A stretch of DNA of 64,000 nucleotides from an uncultured Caulobacteraceae bacterium (GTDB taxonomy: Bacteria; Pseudomonadota; Alphaproteobacteria; Caulobacterales; Caulobacteraceae), in the NCBI GenBank assembly GCA_937138625.1, contig CAKZPF010000004.1, forward strand, positions 434,001-498,000. Direction: 5' to 3'. A program made the translations under genes and the position numbers. This document shows positions 35,279 to 42,505 of the stretch, piece after piece. Positions within the stretch are counted from its first letter, which is position 1, and each line of letters starts with the position of its first letter. Below the pieces are notes generated by a model. It had not been told where the DNA came from. It saw nothing but the letters and a program-made list of their open reading frames with translations, and did no database searches.

Positions 35279-36222
35279 CGAGTTTAGCCGCCGGCAAACG
35301 CGCCCTTGAAACTGAATTGGCGGGGCTGCGCGCCCTGATCGATCATCTGGACACCGCCTTTGCGCAAGCCGTTGACCTGATGGCCAAAGCGCCCGGGCGT
35401 GTGATCGTAACCGGCATTGGTAAGTCGGGGCATGTGGGCAAGAAAATTGCCGCCACATTGGCCTCGACGGGCACACCGGCACAGTTCGTACACGCCGCCG
35501 AAGCCAGCCACGGCGATATGGGTATGATCAGCCCCGATGACGTGATTTTGGCCTTGTCTAAATCTGGAGAAAGCCAAGAACTGTCCGATGTTCTGGCCTA
35601 TGCCACCCGGTTCAAAATCCCTTTGGTGGCCATCACGGCGGATGCGGGCTCAAGTCTGGGCCAGGCCGCCACGGTCTGCTTGGTATTGCCCAAAGTGCCC
35701 GAAGCCACCGAGGTTGTGGCCGCGCCCACCACCTCGACGACCCTGACCATGGCGCTGGGGGATGCTTTGGCGGTGGCGCTGCTTGAGCACAAAGGCTTCA
35801 CCGCTCAGGATTTCCGCACCTTCCATCCGGGCGGCAAACTGGGCGCACAACTGAAAACCTTGGGCGATGTGATGCACACTGGCGACGACCTGCCCTTGGT
35901 CACCCCCGAAACCCCGATGACCGAGGCCGCCGTGGTGATGACGGAAAAACGCCTGGGCTGTGTGGGTGTTGTCGACGGTCAGCGCCTGGTGGGCATCATC
36001 ACGGACGGAGATTTGCGGCGTCATATTCGAACACTCGGCACCGCTACCGCCCAAAACCTGATGTCCGCCCAGCCAAAAACGCTCACCGCCAACACCCTGG
36101 CCGCTGAAGCCTTGGCGCTGATGAACACCCAGGGCATCACCCAGGTCTTTGTCACCGATGCCCACGGTGCCCCCCAGGGCATTGTGCATCTGCATGACCT
36201 GTTGCGCATCGGCTTGGTTTAA
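35275..36222 (+). CDS. kdsD: D-arabinose-5-phosphate isomerase
   Basis: Converts ribulose-5-phosphate to arabinose-5-phosphate, the first step to Kdo. The 315-residue KpsF/GutQ-type protein has an N-terminal SIS domain with VIVTGIGKSGHVGKKIAATLAS as GIGKSGHVGKKI and ALSKSGESQEL, then two CBS domains (about residues 195-315). The stem DFRTFHPGGKLG is diagnostic. kdsB, a later Kdo gene, is at 53645. Coupled to the short membrane peptide gene upstream. Confidence 0.95.
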   Translation: MTSLAAGKRALETELAGLRALIDHLDTAFAQAVDLMAKAPGRVIVTGIGKSGHVGKKIAATLASTGTPAQFVHAAEASHGDMGMISPDDVILALSKSGESQELSDVLAYATRFKIPLVAITADAGSSLGQAATVCLVLPKVPEATEVVAAPTTSTTLTMALGDALAVALLEHKGFTAQDFRTFHPGGKLGAQLKTLGDVMHTGDDLPLVTPETPMTEAAVVMTEKRLGCVGVVDGQRLVGIITDGDLRRHIRTLGTATAQNLMSAQPKTLTANTLAAEALALMNTQGITQVFVTDAHGAPQGIVHLHDLLRIGLV

Positions 36223-36269
36223 GTCAAAAGGGTGTCAAAATCCGTTCCCCAGCCGTGAAGGACATCGCC

Positions 36270-37769
36270 ATGACCACACCCCGCAGCGATTTGAAACCCA
36301 ACACCTATGAATATGAAATGGAAGCCCTGGTGAAGCCCACAGGCTTCAGGGAATATGACGCCCGCTGGCTGTTTGGCGAAGAGTTGAACCCCCTGGGTGC
36401 ACAAGCGCTGGGCCTGGGGCTGGCGCATTATATCCATGAAATTGGCGTCAAGCCCCGCATCGTGGTGGGGCATGATTACCGTTCCTATTCCCAGGCTATC
36501 AAACAGGCTGTGATCATTGGTCTGATGCAAGGCGGCTGCGAGGTCTTGGACATCGGCCTGTCGCTTTCGCCCATGGCCTATTTCGCGCAATTCGATCTGG
36601 ATGCGCCCTGCGTGGCCATGGTCACCGCCAGCCACAATGAAAACGGCTGGACCGGCGTGAAAATGGGAGCCAACGCGCCCCTGACCTTTGGGCCCGATGA
36701 AATGGGCCGCCTGAAAGAGATCGTATTGAACGCCGAAGCCAAGCCCCGCGACGGTGGCCGGTATGAGCGCGTTGCCGGTGTGCGCGAACGCTACATCGCC
36801 GATGTCGCCAAACGTGTGCAGCTCAGCCGCCCCATCAAGGTGGTGGCCGCTTGCGGCAACGGCACGCCGGGGGCGTTTGCCGCCGAAGCCCTGCGCGCCA
36901 TGGGAGCGGACGTCATCGAGATGGACTGCGCGCTTGATCACAGCTTTCCCCGCTACAACCCCAACCCCGAAGACCTGGAAATGCTGCACGAAATGGCCAA
37001 AGTGGTGCGCGAGCATGGCGCGGATCTGGCCGTTGGTTTTGACGGTGATGGCGATCGCTGCGGCGTGGTGGATGACACCGGCGAGGAAATTTTCGCCGAT
37101 AAAATCGGTTTGATGCTGGCGCGTGATTTGGCCCAACAGCACGATGGCGCCACCTTTGTGGTGGATGTGAAATCCACGGGCCTGTTTATGACCGACAGCG
37201 TTCTGAAAGATCATAATGTCACGGTCGATTACTGGAAAACCGGCCACAGCTATATCAAGCGCCGCGTCAAGGAGCTGGGCGCACTTGCTGGGTTTGAAAA
37301 ATCCGGTCACTTCTTTTTCAACGAACCCTATGGCCGCGGGTACGATGACGGCCTGGTGGCCGCCGCCGCCATTTTGGGTCTGTTGGATCGCAATCCGGAT
37401 CAAAAACTCTCTGAGCTGAAATCCGCCCTGCCCGTGGCCTATACCTCACCCACCATGTCGCCCAAATGCGCCGACGAGCGCAAATACGAGGTCGTGAACG
37501 AGATCACCGATGCCTATAAGGTTATGCTGGACAAAGGCGAGACCATTTTGGGGCGCAAGATCGCGGATGTGAACACCGTCAATGGGGTGCGTGTCACGCT
37601 TGAGGATGGAGCCTGGGTTCTGGTGCGGCCATCATCCAATAAGCCCGTGTTGGTGGTGGTGGTGGAAAGCCCCAACTCGGCTGATGACATGACCAAATTG
37701 TTCCGCGAGGAAATGAAACCGCGCCTGGGTCAATTCAGCGAAATCGGGGCCTTCGACCAAGAGATTTAG
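36270..37769 (+). CDS. Phosphomannomutase/phosphoglucomutase
   Basis: Alpha-D-phosphohexomutase interconverting hexose-1- and hexose-6-phosphates for nucleotide-sugar synthesis. The 499-residue protein has the phosphoserine loop TASHNENGW (usually TASHNP), the metal loop GFDGDGDRCG, the sugar-binding FEKSGHFFF and a phosphate-binding RPSSNKP. ATG 36270 has AAGGA 8-9 nt upstream; a GTG at 36255 is in frame. Together with ugd (42506) it would feed surface polysaccharide, though the cassette array separates them. Its last 32 bp recur at 40789-40820. Confidence 0.92.
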   Translation: MTTPRSDLKPNTYEYEMEALVKPTGFREYDARWLFGEELNPLGAQALGLGLAHYIHEIGVKPRIVVGHDYRSYSQAIKQAVIIGLMQGGCEVLDIGLSLSPMAYFAQFDLDAPCVAMVTASHNENGWTGVKMGANAPLTFGPDEMGRLKEIVLNAEAKPRDGGRYERVAGVRERYIADVAKRVQLSRPIKVVAACGNGTPGAFAAEALRAMGADVIEMDCALDHSFPRYNPNPEDLEMLHEMAKVVREHGADLAVGFDGDGDRCGVVDDTGEEIFADKIGLMLARDLAQQHDGATFVVDVKSTGLFMTDSVLKDHNVTVDYWKTGHSYIKRRVKELGALAGFEKSGHFFFNEPYGRGYDDGLVAAAAILGLLDRNPDQKLSELKSALPVAYTSPTMSPKCADERKYEVVNEITDAYKVMLDKGETILGRKIADVNTVNGVRVTLEDGAWVLVRPSSNKPVLVVVVESPNSADDMTKLFREEMKPRLGQFSEIGAFDQEI

Positions 37770-37828
37770 ATACTAAGTGATTTTGGGCACTTATCCCCCA
37801 CCACTATGGCCCCGGTCATACTGTGCGT
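37738..37828 (+). repeat. Left boundary repeat, original copy (phosphohexomutase 3' end plus cassette leader)
   Basis: The last 32 bp of the phosphohexomutase gene and the following leader up to ATG 37829. The same sequence, with a few changes and one 1-nt indel, occurs at 40789-40880 before cassette 3. Confidence 0.85.
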
Positions 37829-38749
37829 ATGAACACACCGGACACCGACCCAGAAATCTTATATGAACAAGCGCGCCTGCTGCGGGCCATGACCACAAGC
37901 CTGGAAGCGGGCGACCCCATCGCCTACCGCCGCGCCCAAGAGCGCTTTGCCCACCTAACGTGGCTGCGGGAGATGAAGGCGAACCGCCGTGGTGAAACAC
38001 TCGAACACCATACACCCCCCCGATATATCTGGAGAACAGTGGGCGATAACCGCGTTCGTAATCGACATGCAGATAATGATGGCAAAGTGTTTGCTTGGTC
38101 AAGGCCGCCGGCAACTGGACATCCAGGTGACGATCACAACTGCCGATGTTGGGCCGAGCCTTACTTGGGTGATGATCCTGTTTTTGCCAGGCAGACGTTG
38201 ATCACCGCCATCAATGATGGACCTAAACGGACGAATACTGAGCTCATAATGAAATACTATTTTGGGCCGAGCAACGACGTGACCCTCTCACAAATTGGGT
38301 ATTTGCGTGACATCATCAATGCTTACGATCGCAGTTTTGGTGCCTATCGCCGCGCCAATCAGCAAATCGTCGATAAAGCCAAAACCTCACCACTTGGGTA
38401 TTTCATTTATGAGTTCGAAAACGTTTATGAGTTTGGTGGCGTTTGGGGCACCACCCTCTATTCCCTAGGCGGCTCCACGGTCAAAGGTACTTTCGAGGGT
38501 GAGTCTTCGTTTAATGGGAATGTCCTTGTGATCAAAGGAATTATAACATAAGATTTTTATGACCGGTTTGAAGATCCTCTCAGTTTCGTTGAATGGACGC
38601 AGCGCTTTTTGCGTATCAGTCGTGATGAAGCCGTTGAAAGAGTTGGCAACAGCGGTGATAAACATGGCATACCCTATGAAATCAAGGACACATGGCAAAC
38701 TGAGTTTGAGGCCCATGTGCAGCCAGACCCAAGCTGGTATTCAGACTGA
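37829..38749 (+). pseudogene. Cassette 1 MuF-motif protein, interrupted by one in-frame stop
   Basis: The first 240 codons (to TAA 38549-38551) encode the constant N-terminus ([21 protein letters not shown]), a phage MuF/SPP1-gp7-like motif ([15 protein letters not shown] ... [15 protein letters not shown]) and most of a variable C-terminal domain. Translation past the TAA in the same frame gives another 65 codons (DFYDRFEDPLSFVEW ... GIPYEIKDTWQTEFEAHV) that align with the ends of cassettes 2 and 3, where a Tyr or Phe occupies the stop position. A single base change from TAT/TAC to TAA is the simplest reading. No frameshift is needed. There is no SD site before the ATG. Confidence 0.8.
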
Positions 38750-38764
38750 AAGTAGTGCTAGAGT

Positions 38765-39277
38765 ATGGCCATGGCCATACAACATCCTCTCATGCAACGC
38801 ATTTTCAAGATCTATGTGATTATTGCTACCATCGTCGGCACGATTACCCTGTCTTTGCCTGTGACGGGGCCTGTTGTCTATGGCATATACGTGATTGCTT
38901 ATAATGGTATGGCACCTGCTCCACTCTCTATCATTCTACCTAATAAATTTGTGTATGACACTGACCATAACAAGGAACGCTTGCAATACGCTCTATTTGA
39001 TAAGGATCCAACATTTGATAAACAGCCCCCAGTTGTAAACGGCGATGTCAGGGACATTATGCTGGCTGAAGATTATATATATGGCTATAGGCGAGAGTAC
39101 TATTATTTCATCTGTCAGTATGGTCACGATTGCTCGGATACGCAGCATTTGAAACGGTCCGAGCTAGATACGCGCCTCGAGGCACTTGGCCTACCCCAGT
39201 ACAATTGGCGTGATGCCAAATCCTATGATCAGCTGCTGCCTGCCTACGCAAAAACCTGGAAAGGCACGGGAGGCTAA
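38765..39277 (+). CDS. Cassette 1 partner, membrane protein of unknown function
   Basis: A 170-residue protein with one long or two short hydrophobic helices at about residues 14-45 (IFKIYVIIATIVGTITLSL, then VVYGIYVIAYNGM) and a polar C-terminal domain, probably outside the membrane, with a CQYGHDC cysteine pair. It is 15 bp downstream of the broken MuF-motif frame and in the same direction, unlike the partners of cassettes 2 and 3. Its stop at 39275-39277 lies next to the start of the next repeat (39279), so its 3' end may have been set by recombination. AT-rich relative to the housekeeping genes. An immunity role is inference. Confidence 0.6.
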   Translation: MAMAIQHPLMQRIFKIYVIIATIVGTITLSLPVTGPVVYGIYVIAYNGMAPAPLSIILPNKFVYDTDHNKERLQYALFDKDPTFDKQPPVVNGDVRDIMLAEDYIYGYRREYYYFICQYGHDCSDTQHLKRSELDTRLEALGLPQYNWRDAKSYDQLLPAYAKTWKGTGG

Positions 39278-39278
39278 A

Positions 39279-39460
39279 TTATCCCCCACCATTTTGGCCT
39301 CGGTCATACTGTGCGTATGAACACACCGGACACCGACCCAGACATCTTGCACGAGCAAGCCCGCCTGCTGCGGACGATGACCACCAGCCTGGAGGCGGGC
39401 GACCCCATCGCCTATCACCGCGCCCAAGAGCGCTTTGCCCACCTAACGTGGCTGCGGGAG
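39279..39460 (+). repeat. 182-bp direct repeat, copy in cassette 2
   Basis: Identical at all 182 positions to 40843-41024. It covers the leader and the first 48 codons of the MuF-motif gene. A diverged version occurs at 37791-37972 in cassette 1. Confidence 0.95.
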
Positions 39461-40207
39461 TTAAAAGCATATGATCCCGATAGCATCCCCGAAAGATATA
39501 TCTGGCGGACACGTGGCGATGACAAAGTCAGCCCAGAACATGCCGCCAACAATGGTAAAATTTTCAAACGTGACAACCCACCACCCACAGGACATCCAGG
39601 TTGGCGCCCAAATTGTCGGTGCATTGCTGAGCCGATGCCTGACGAAGACAAACCCGAATTCGCAAAACAAACCTTGATCAGCAGCGTCAAGGATGGGCCA
39701 AAATGGTCTGATTTTGATTTGCTGGAACACTATTACAGCCAAAGCGGCAAGAGTTTGCGGTTATCAGAAATTGGCTATTTGCGTGATGTTATCCACCATT
39801 ATGGAGAACGCCTTGGTACCTTTGCCCGCATCAATCAGCAAATTGTCGACGCTGCCAAGAATACGGAACTTGGTCGATTCAGCTATGATTTCAACAATAC
39901 ATACGACTTTTGGACACTATTTTCTGGTGGAAAGTTTTCATTAAATGTGTCCACAGTTAGTGGTGTGTTTATCGGCACTTCAAAAGTTGACAGCAAATAT
40001 CTCGAGATAGATGGCACAATAACCTATTATTTTGATGATGAATTTACTGATGTATTGGATTTTGCTGATTGGGCGGAAATTCTATATGGCGTTGATAGAG
40101 ACCGCGCTGAATCCATGGTGGATCGCATCGATGATTTCCTTGCTGTACCCTTCCGTATTTATGACCAATGGCAAACACAATATAAAGCAAAAACAATTGC
40201 TAATTAA
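39317..40207 (+). CDS. Cassette 2 MuF-motif protein with variable C-terminal domain
   Basis: 296 residues. Residues 1-48 are identical to those of cassette 3. Residues about 60-108 form the MuF/SPP1-gp7-like motif (YIWRTRGDDKVSPEH ... GHPGWRPNCRCIAEP). The C-terminal domain (about 115-296) shares a pattern with the other copies: RLSEIGYLRD, INQQIVDAA, YDFNNTYDF, VSGVFIGTS, ITYYFDDEFTDVLDF and IYDQWQTQY near the end. No signal peptide or membrane segment. From memory, similar ends occur on some RHS/polymorphic toxins, so a toxin-like role is suspected. The stop overlaps the convergent membrane gene by 4 bp. No SD site; the leader is shared with the other copies. Confidence 0.75.
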   Translation: MNTPDTDPDILHEQARLLRTMTTSLEAGDPIAYHRAQERFAHLTWLRELKAYDPDSIPERYIWRTRGDDKVSPEHAANNGKIFKRDNPPPTGHPGWRPNCRCIAEPMPDEDKPEFAKQTLISSVKDGPKWSDFDLLEHYYSQSGKSLRLSEIGYLRDVIHHYGERLGTFARINQQIVDAAKNTELGRFSYDFNNTYDFWTLFSGGKFSLNVSTVSGVFIGTSKVDSKYLEIDGTITYYFDDEFTDVLDFADWAEILYGVDRDRAESMVDRIDDFLAVPFRIYDQWQTQYKAKTIAN

Positions 40208-40731
40208 GCACCTGATAAGATCAGAAAAAAGAAAATACCATAAATTGTGAGAAGCGCTAAAATTGCCAGCCAGCCAATAATCATAAGAAACGTACTGACC
40301 CTACGATAACTTGCTTTGATTTTTAGCATTCTATTTTTATGCCAGATTCGCCAGGCCAATTCGTAAATTGTTACATAGCCTAATGCAGGCCACCACCCCA
40401 AGAGCTTAAATATAATACCCCCAGCACCACCGGACGGCAAAACATCCCAACATGCCTCATTCTGCTGCACACCCCCATCAGGAAACTGGCTTTGGCACGC
40501 ATAATAAGCATCCCAGGCGTGGCGAACATACGCCTCAATTGCCAGTATGGCAAACCCATACGTCAGCGCCCACGCCAGTAACAACCGCCCTGCCAATACG
40601 CGCCAATCTGTTGTGGGCTTGCCCAAAAACACCAATACGGGGGCGGTTACAAACATCAAGGGCAGCCAAATGTTCACAGGCACGTGGGTCAGCGGTTCAA
40701 GCAGCCGGTAGAGAGTTTGGATAACATCCAT
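40204..40731 (-). CDS. Cassette 2 multi-pass membrane protein, candidate immunity-like partner
   Basis: A 175-residue protein with about four hydrophobic segments (about 22-37, 46-65, 108-126 and 148-173). The first 22 residues ([22 protein letters not shown] in part) are identical to those of the cassette 3 membrane protein, while the rest differs. ATG 40731 is preferred over an in-frame TTG at 40737. It is convergent with the MuF-motif gene and overlaps its stop by 4 bp. Small multi-pass proteins encoded beside toxins that act on the cell envelope are often immunity proteins; here that is inference only. Confidence 0.7.
   Translation of the reverse strand: MDVIQTLYRLLEPLTHVPVNIWLPLMFVTAPVLVFLGKPTTDWRVLAGRLLLAWALTYGFAILAIEAYVRHAWDAYYACQSQFPDGGVQQNEACWDVLPSGGAGGIIFKLLGWWPALGYVTIYELAWRIWHKNRMLKIKASYRRVSTFLMIIGWLAILALLTIYGIFFFLILSGA
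40666..40731. repeat. 66-bp repeat, 5' end of cassette 2 membrane gene
   Basis: Identical to 42301-42366 at all positions. Weaker similarity continues for about 50 bp upstream of the gene (shared CGTCCACGA). Confidence 0.93.
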
Positions 40732-40788
40732 GCCCAACCCTAGTGTGTATCAGATTTATCGTCCACGATCTTGATGGGCTGATGTGCC

Positions 40789-40820
40789 GCGAAATCGGGG
40801 CGTTTGACCAAGAGATATAG
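40789..40820 (+). pseudogene. Remnant of the phosphohexomutase 3' end
   Basis: 30 of 32 bases match 37738-37769, the last 10 codons and stop of the phosphohexomutase gene, in the same orientation and followed by the same leader. No other part of the gene is present, so this marks a duplication junction. Confidence 0.85.
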
Positions 40821-40842
40821 ATACTAAGTGATTTAGGAGCAC

Positions 40843-41024
40843 TTATCCCCCACCATTTTGGCCTCGGTCATACTGTGCGTATGAACACACCGGACACCGA
40901 CCCAGACATCTTGCACGAGCAAGCCCGCCTGCTGCGGACGATGACCACCAGCCTGGAGGCGGGCGACCCCATCGCCTATCACCGCGCCCAAGAGCGCTTT
41001 GCCCACCTAACGTGGCTGCGGGAG
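40843..41024 (+). repeat. 182-bp direct repeat, copy in cassette 3
   Basis: Identical to 39279-39460. Downstream, cassette 3 continues to resemble cassette 1 (codons about 49-113), while cassette 2 diverges right after the repeat, a mosaic pattern. Confidence 0.95.
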
Positions 41025-41810
41025 ATGAAGGCGGGGCGCCGTGGTGAAACGCTGGAGAACCACACAACCCCCCGATATACCTGGAGAACTGTGGGCGATA
41101 ACCGCGTTCGTAATCGGCACGCAGAAAATGACGGCAAAGTGTTTGCTTGGGATAATCCGCCACCCACTGGACACCCAGGCGACGATCACAACTGCCGATG
41201 CTGGGCCGAGCCTGTGCCCGATGAAATTAAACCCGAGTATGCACGACTAGTACTGAAAGGGCACCCCTCTGATAACCCAAACAAATGGTGGGGACCGGAA
41301 TTTATCAAGCATTTTTATACAGGGAATGGACAAAGTGTACGATTGTCTGAAATCGGACACTTCTTCTCATTTCTTATATTCTATTTATACAAAATTTCGA
41401 GGGGTCGGCATAATACCTCTGAGCGTATAGCGAGACAGATCATAGAGGTCGCGAGAAGCAGGAAATCTGGTGCCACGTCATACCACTTCGAGAACAGCTA
41501 TTCCGAATTTGGCACTTATCATCCGTTCTTTGGCGGCGGCACGGCCAGTGGTGATTTTTCGGGTACCATAGAGCCTGACGGCGCATACATCAGAATCAAT
41601 GGAAATATTATCTTTAACTATGGCGATTCCTTTACGGACGTACTGAATCTAAGGGAGATATGGAGCGGTGATTCTGATCCGATAGGAGCCAATTGGGGCG
41701 AGCGACTTATCAGTGATTTTGGGGGCACCTATTACGAAATATATGAACACTGGACGATGGATTTCAGTGCATACGTGCTTCTAGACCCAGCGGCAAGCAA
41801 GTATGAGTAG
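40881..41810 (+). CDS. Cassette 3 MuF-motif protein with variable C-terminal domain
   Basis: 309 residues, apparently intact. The N-terminus is identical to cassette 2 for 48 codons; the MuF motif ([14 protein letters not shown] ... [15 protein letters not shown]) is closest to cassette 1. The C-terminal domain (about 115-309) has [52 protein letters not shown] and [12 protein letters not shown], the same spacing as the other copies but little identity. No signal peptide. Its last 47 bp overlap the end of the convergent membrane gene. Function unknown; toxin-like by pattern and context. Confidence 0.75.
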   Translation: MNTPDTDPDILHEQARLLRTMTTSLEAGDPIAYHRAQERFAHLTWLREMKAGRRGETLENHTTPRYTWRTVGDNRVRNRHAENDGKVFAWDNPPPTGHPGDDHNCRCWAEPVPDEIKPEYARLVLKGHPSDNPNKWWGPEFIKHFYTGNGQSVRLSEIGHFFSFLIFYLYKISRGRHNTSERIARQIIEVARSRKSGATSYHFENSYSEFGTYHPFFGGGTASGDFSGTIEPDGAYIRINGNIIFNYGDSFTDVLNLREIWSGDSDPIGANWGERLISDFGGTYYEIYEHWTMDFSAYVLLDPAASKYE

Positions 41811-42366
41811 GGATAAATGGCGGACAAATCGCCAGCAGTGCATATGTCCCTATTGCGAATATTGTCCACAACCACACAGGCACAGAAATCACCACAACAA
41901 GCCAGCTGAACCACGTGCCTTTGTAAGCTTTGCCAAGAGATGCGATCTTTTTTCTATAGAGGTGATACCAGACCCGATCCCACAGCCCCACATAGGCAAC
42001 AGCAAAGATCCAGGAGGCATATATATAGAAGATGTTCTTTGCACCCACGCCAAGCGGTGCCTTTTGCCCGCACAATTGCCAAAGGTCGCCGGGTATCTCG
42101 ACCGAGAAGTCAATGCCCCACTTTGCAAAACAGGCATGATACTCTTGCCATTTAAGGTGTAACTGCGTCTGTAGCATCAGATTCAGCAGCACATAGCCGA
42201 TAATAATCGCCAACAATAAGCGACCTATGCGCCACCACACTGAATGTTGTGGCTTTGCCGAAAATACCAAAATTGGCAACACCAACAAAAACAGCCACGG
42301 CCAAATGTTCACAGGCACGTGGGTCAGCGGTTCAAGCAGCCGGTAGAGAGTTTGGATAACATCCAT
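41764..42366 (-). CDS. Cassette 3 multi-pass membrane protein, candidate immunity-like partner
   Basis: A 200-residue protein with about four hydrophobic segments (about 22-38, 48-66, 115-135 and 152-180). The N-terminal 22 residues and 66 bp are identical to those of the cassette 2 membrane protein; the rest is unrelated in detail but similar in layout (a middle loop with two Cys). The C-terminal 15 residues are encoded opposite the end of the MuF-motif gene. ATG 42366 preferred over TTG 42372; AAGG lies upstream. Candidate immunity protein by context only. Confidence 0.7.
   Translation of the reverse strand: MDVIQTLYRLLEPLTHVPVNIWPWLFLLVLPILVFSAKPQHSVWWRIGRLLLAIIIGYVLLNLMLQTQLHLKWQEYHACFAKWGIDFSVEIPGDLWQLCGQKAPLGVGAKNIFYIYASWIFAVAYVGLWDRVWYHLYRKKIASLGKAYKGTWFSWLVVVISVPVWLWTIFAIGTYALLAICPPFIPTHTCLPLGLEARMH
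42301..42366. repeat. 66-bp repeat, 5' end of cassette 3 membrane gene
   Basis: Identical to 40666-40731. Marks the right outer end of the cassette. Confidence 0.93.
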
Positions 42367-42505
42367 CCCCAAACCTTAGCGACTGCCCCGCCATCCGTCC
42401 ACGACTCTCCCCCTCATATCGTGCGGGGCAATATGTCCGAGAAAGGCTTTTCATCAGATCCAGATGCCGCTACAAGCGCCCTGAACACCAGCAAAGGGAT
42501 ACGCC

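Noticed and set aside
41803-42162. Plus-strand gene opposite the cassette 3 membrane gene
   Set aside because: His/Pro/Arg-rich shadow of the membrane-protein frame; the minus-strand frame has the hydrophobic profile and the conserved 5' end.
37829-42366. Prophage or phage remnant
   Set aside because: The MuF-like motif is the only phage-type signal. There is no terminase, portal, capsid, tail, integrase or lysis gene, and the flanks are housekeeping genes.
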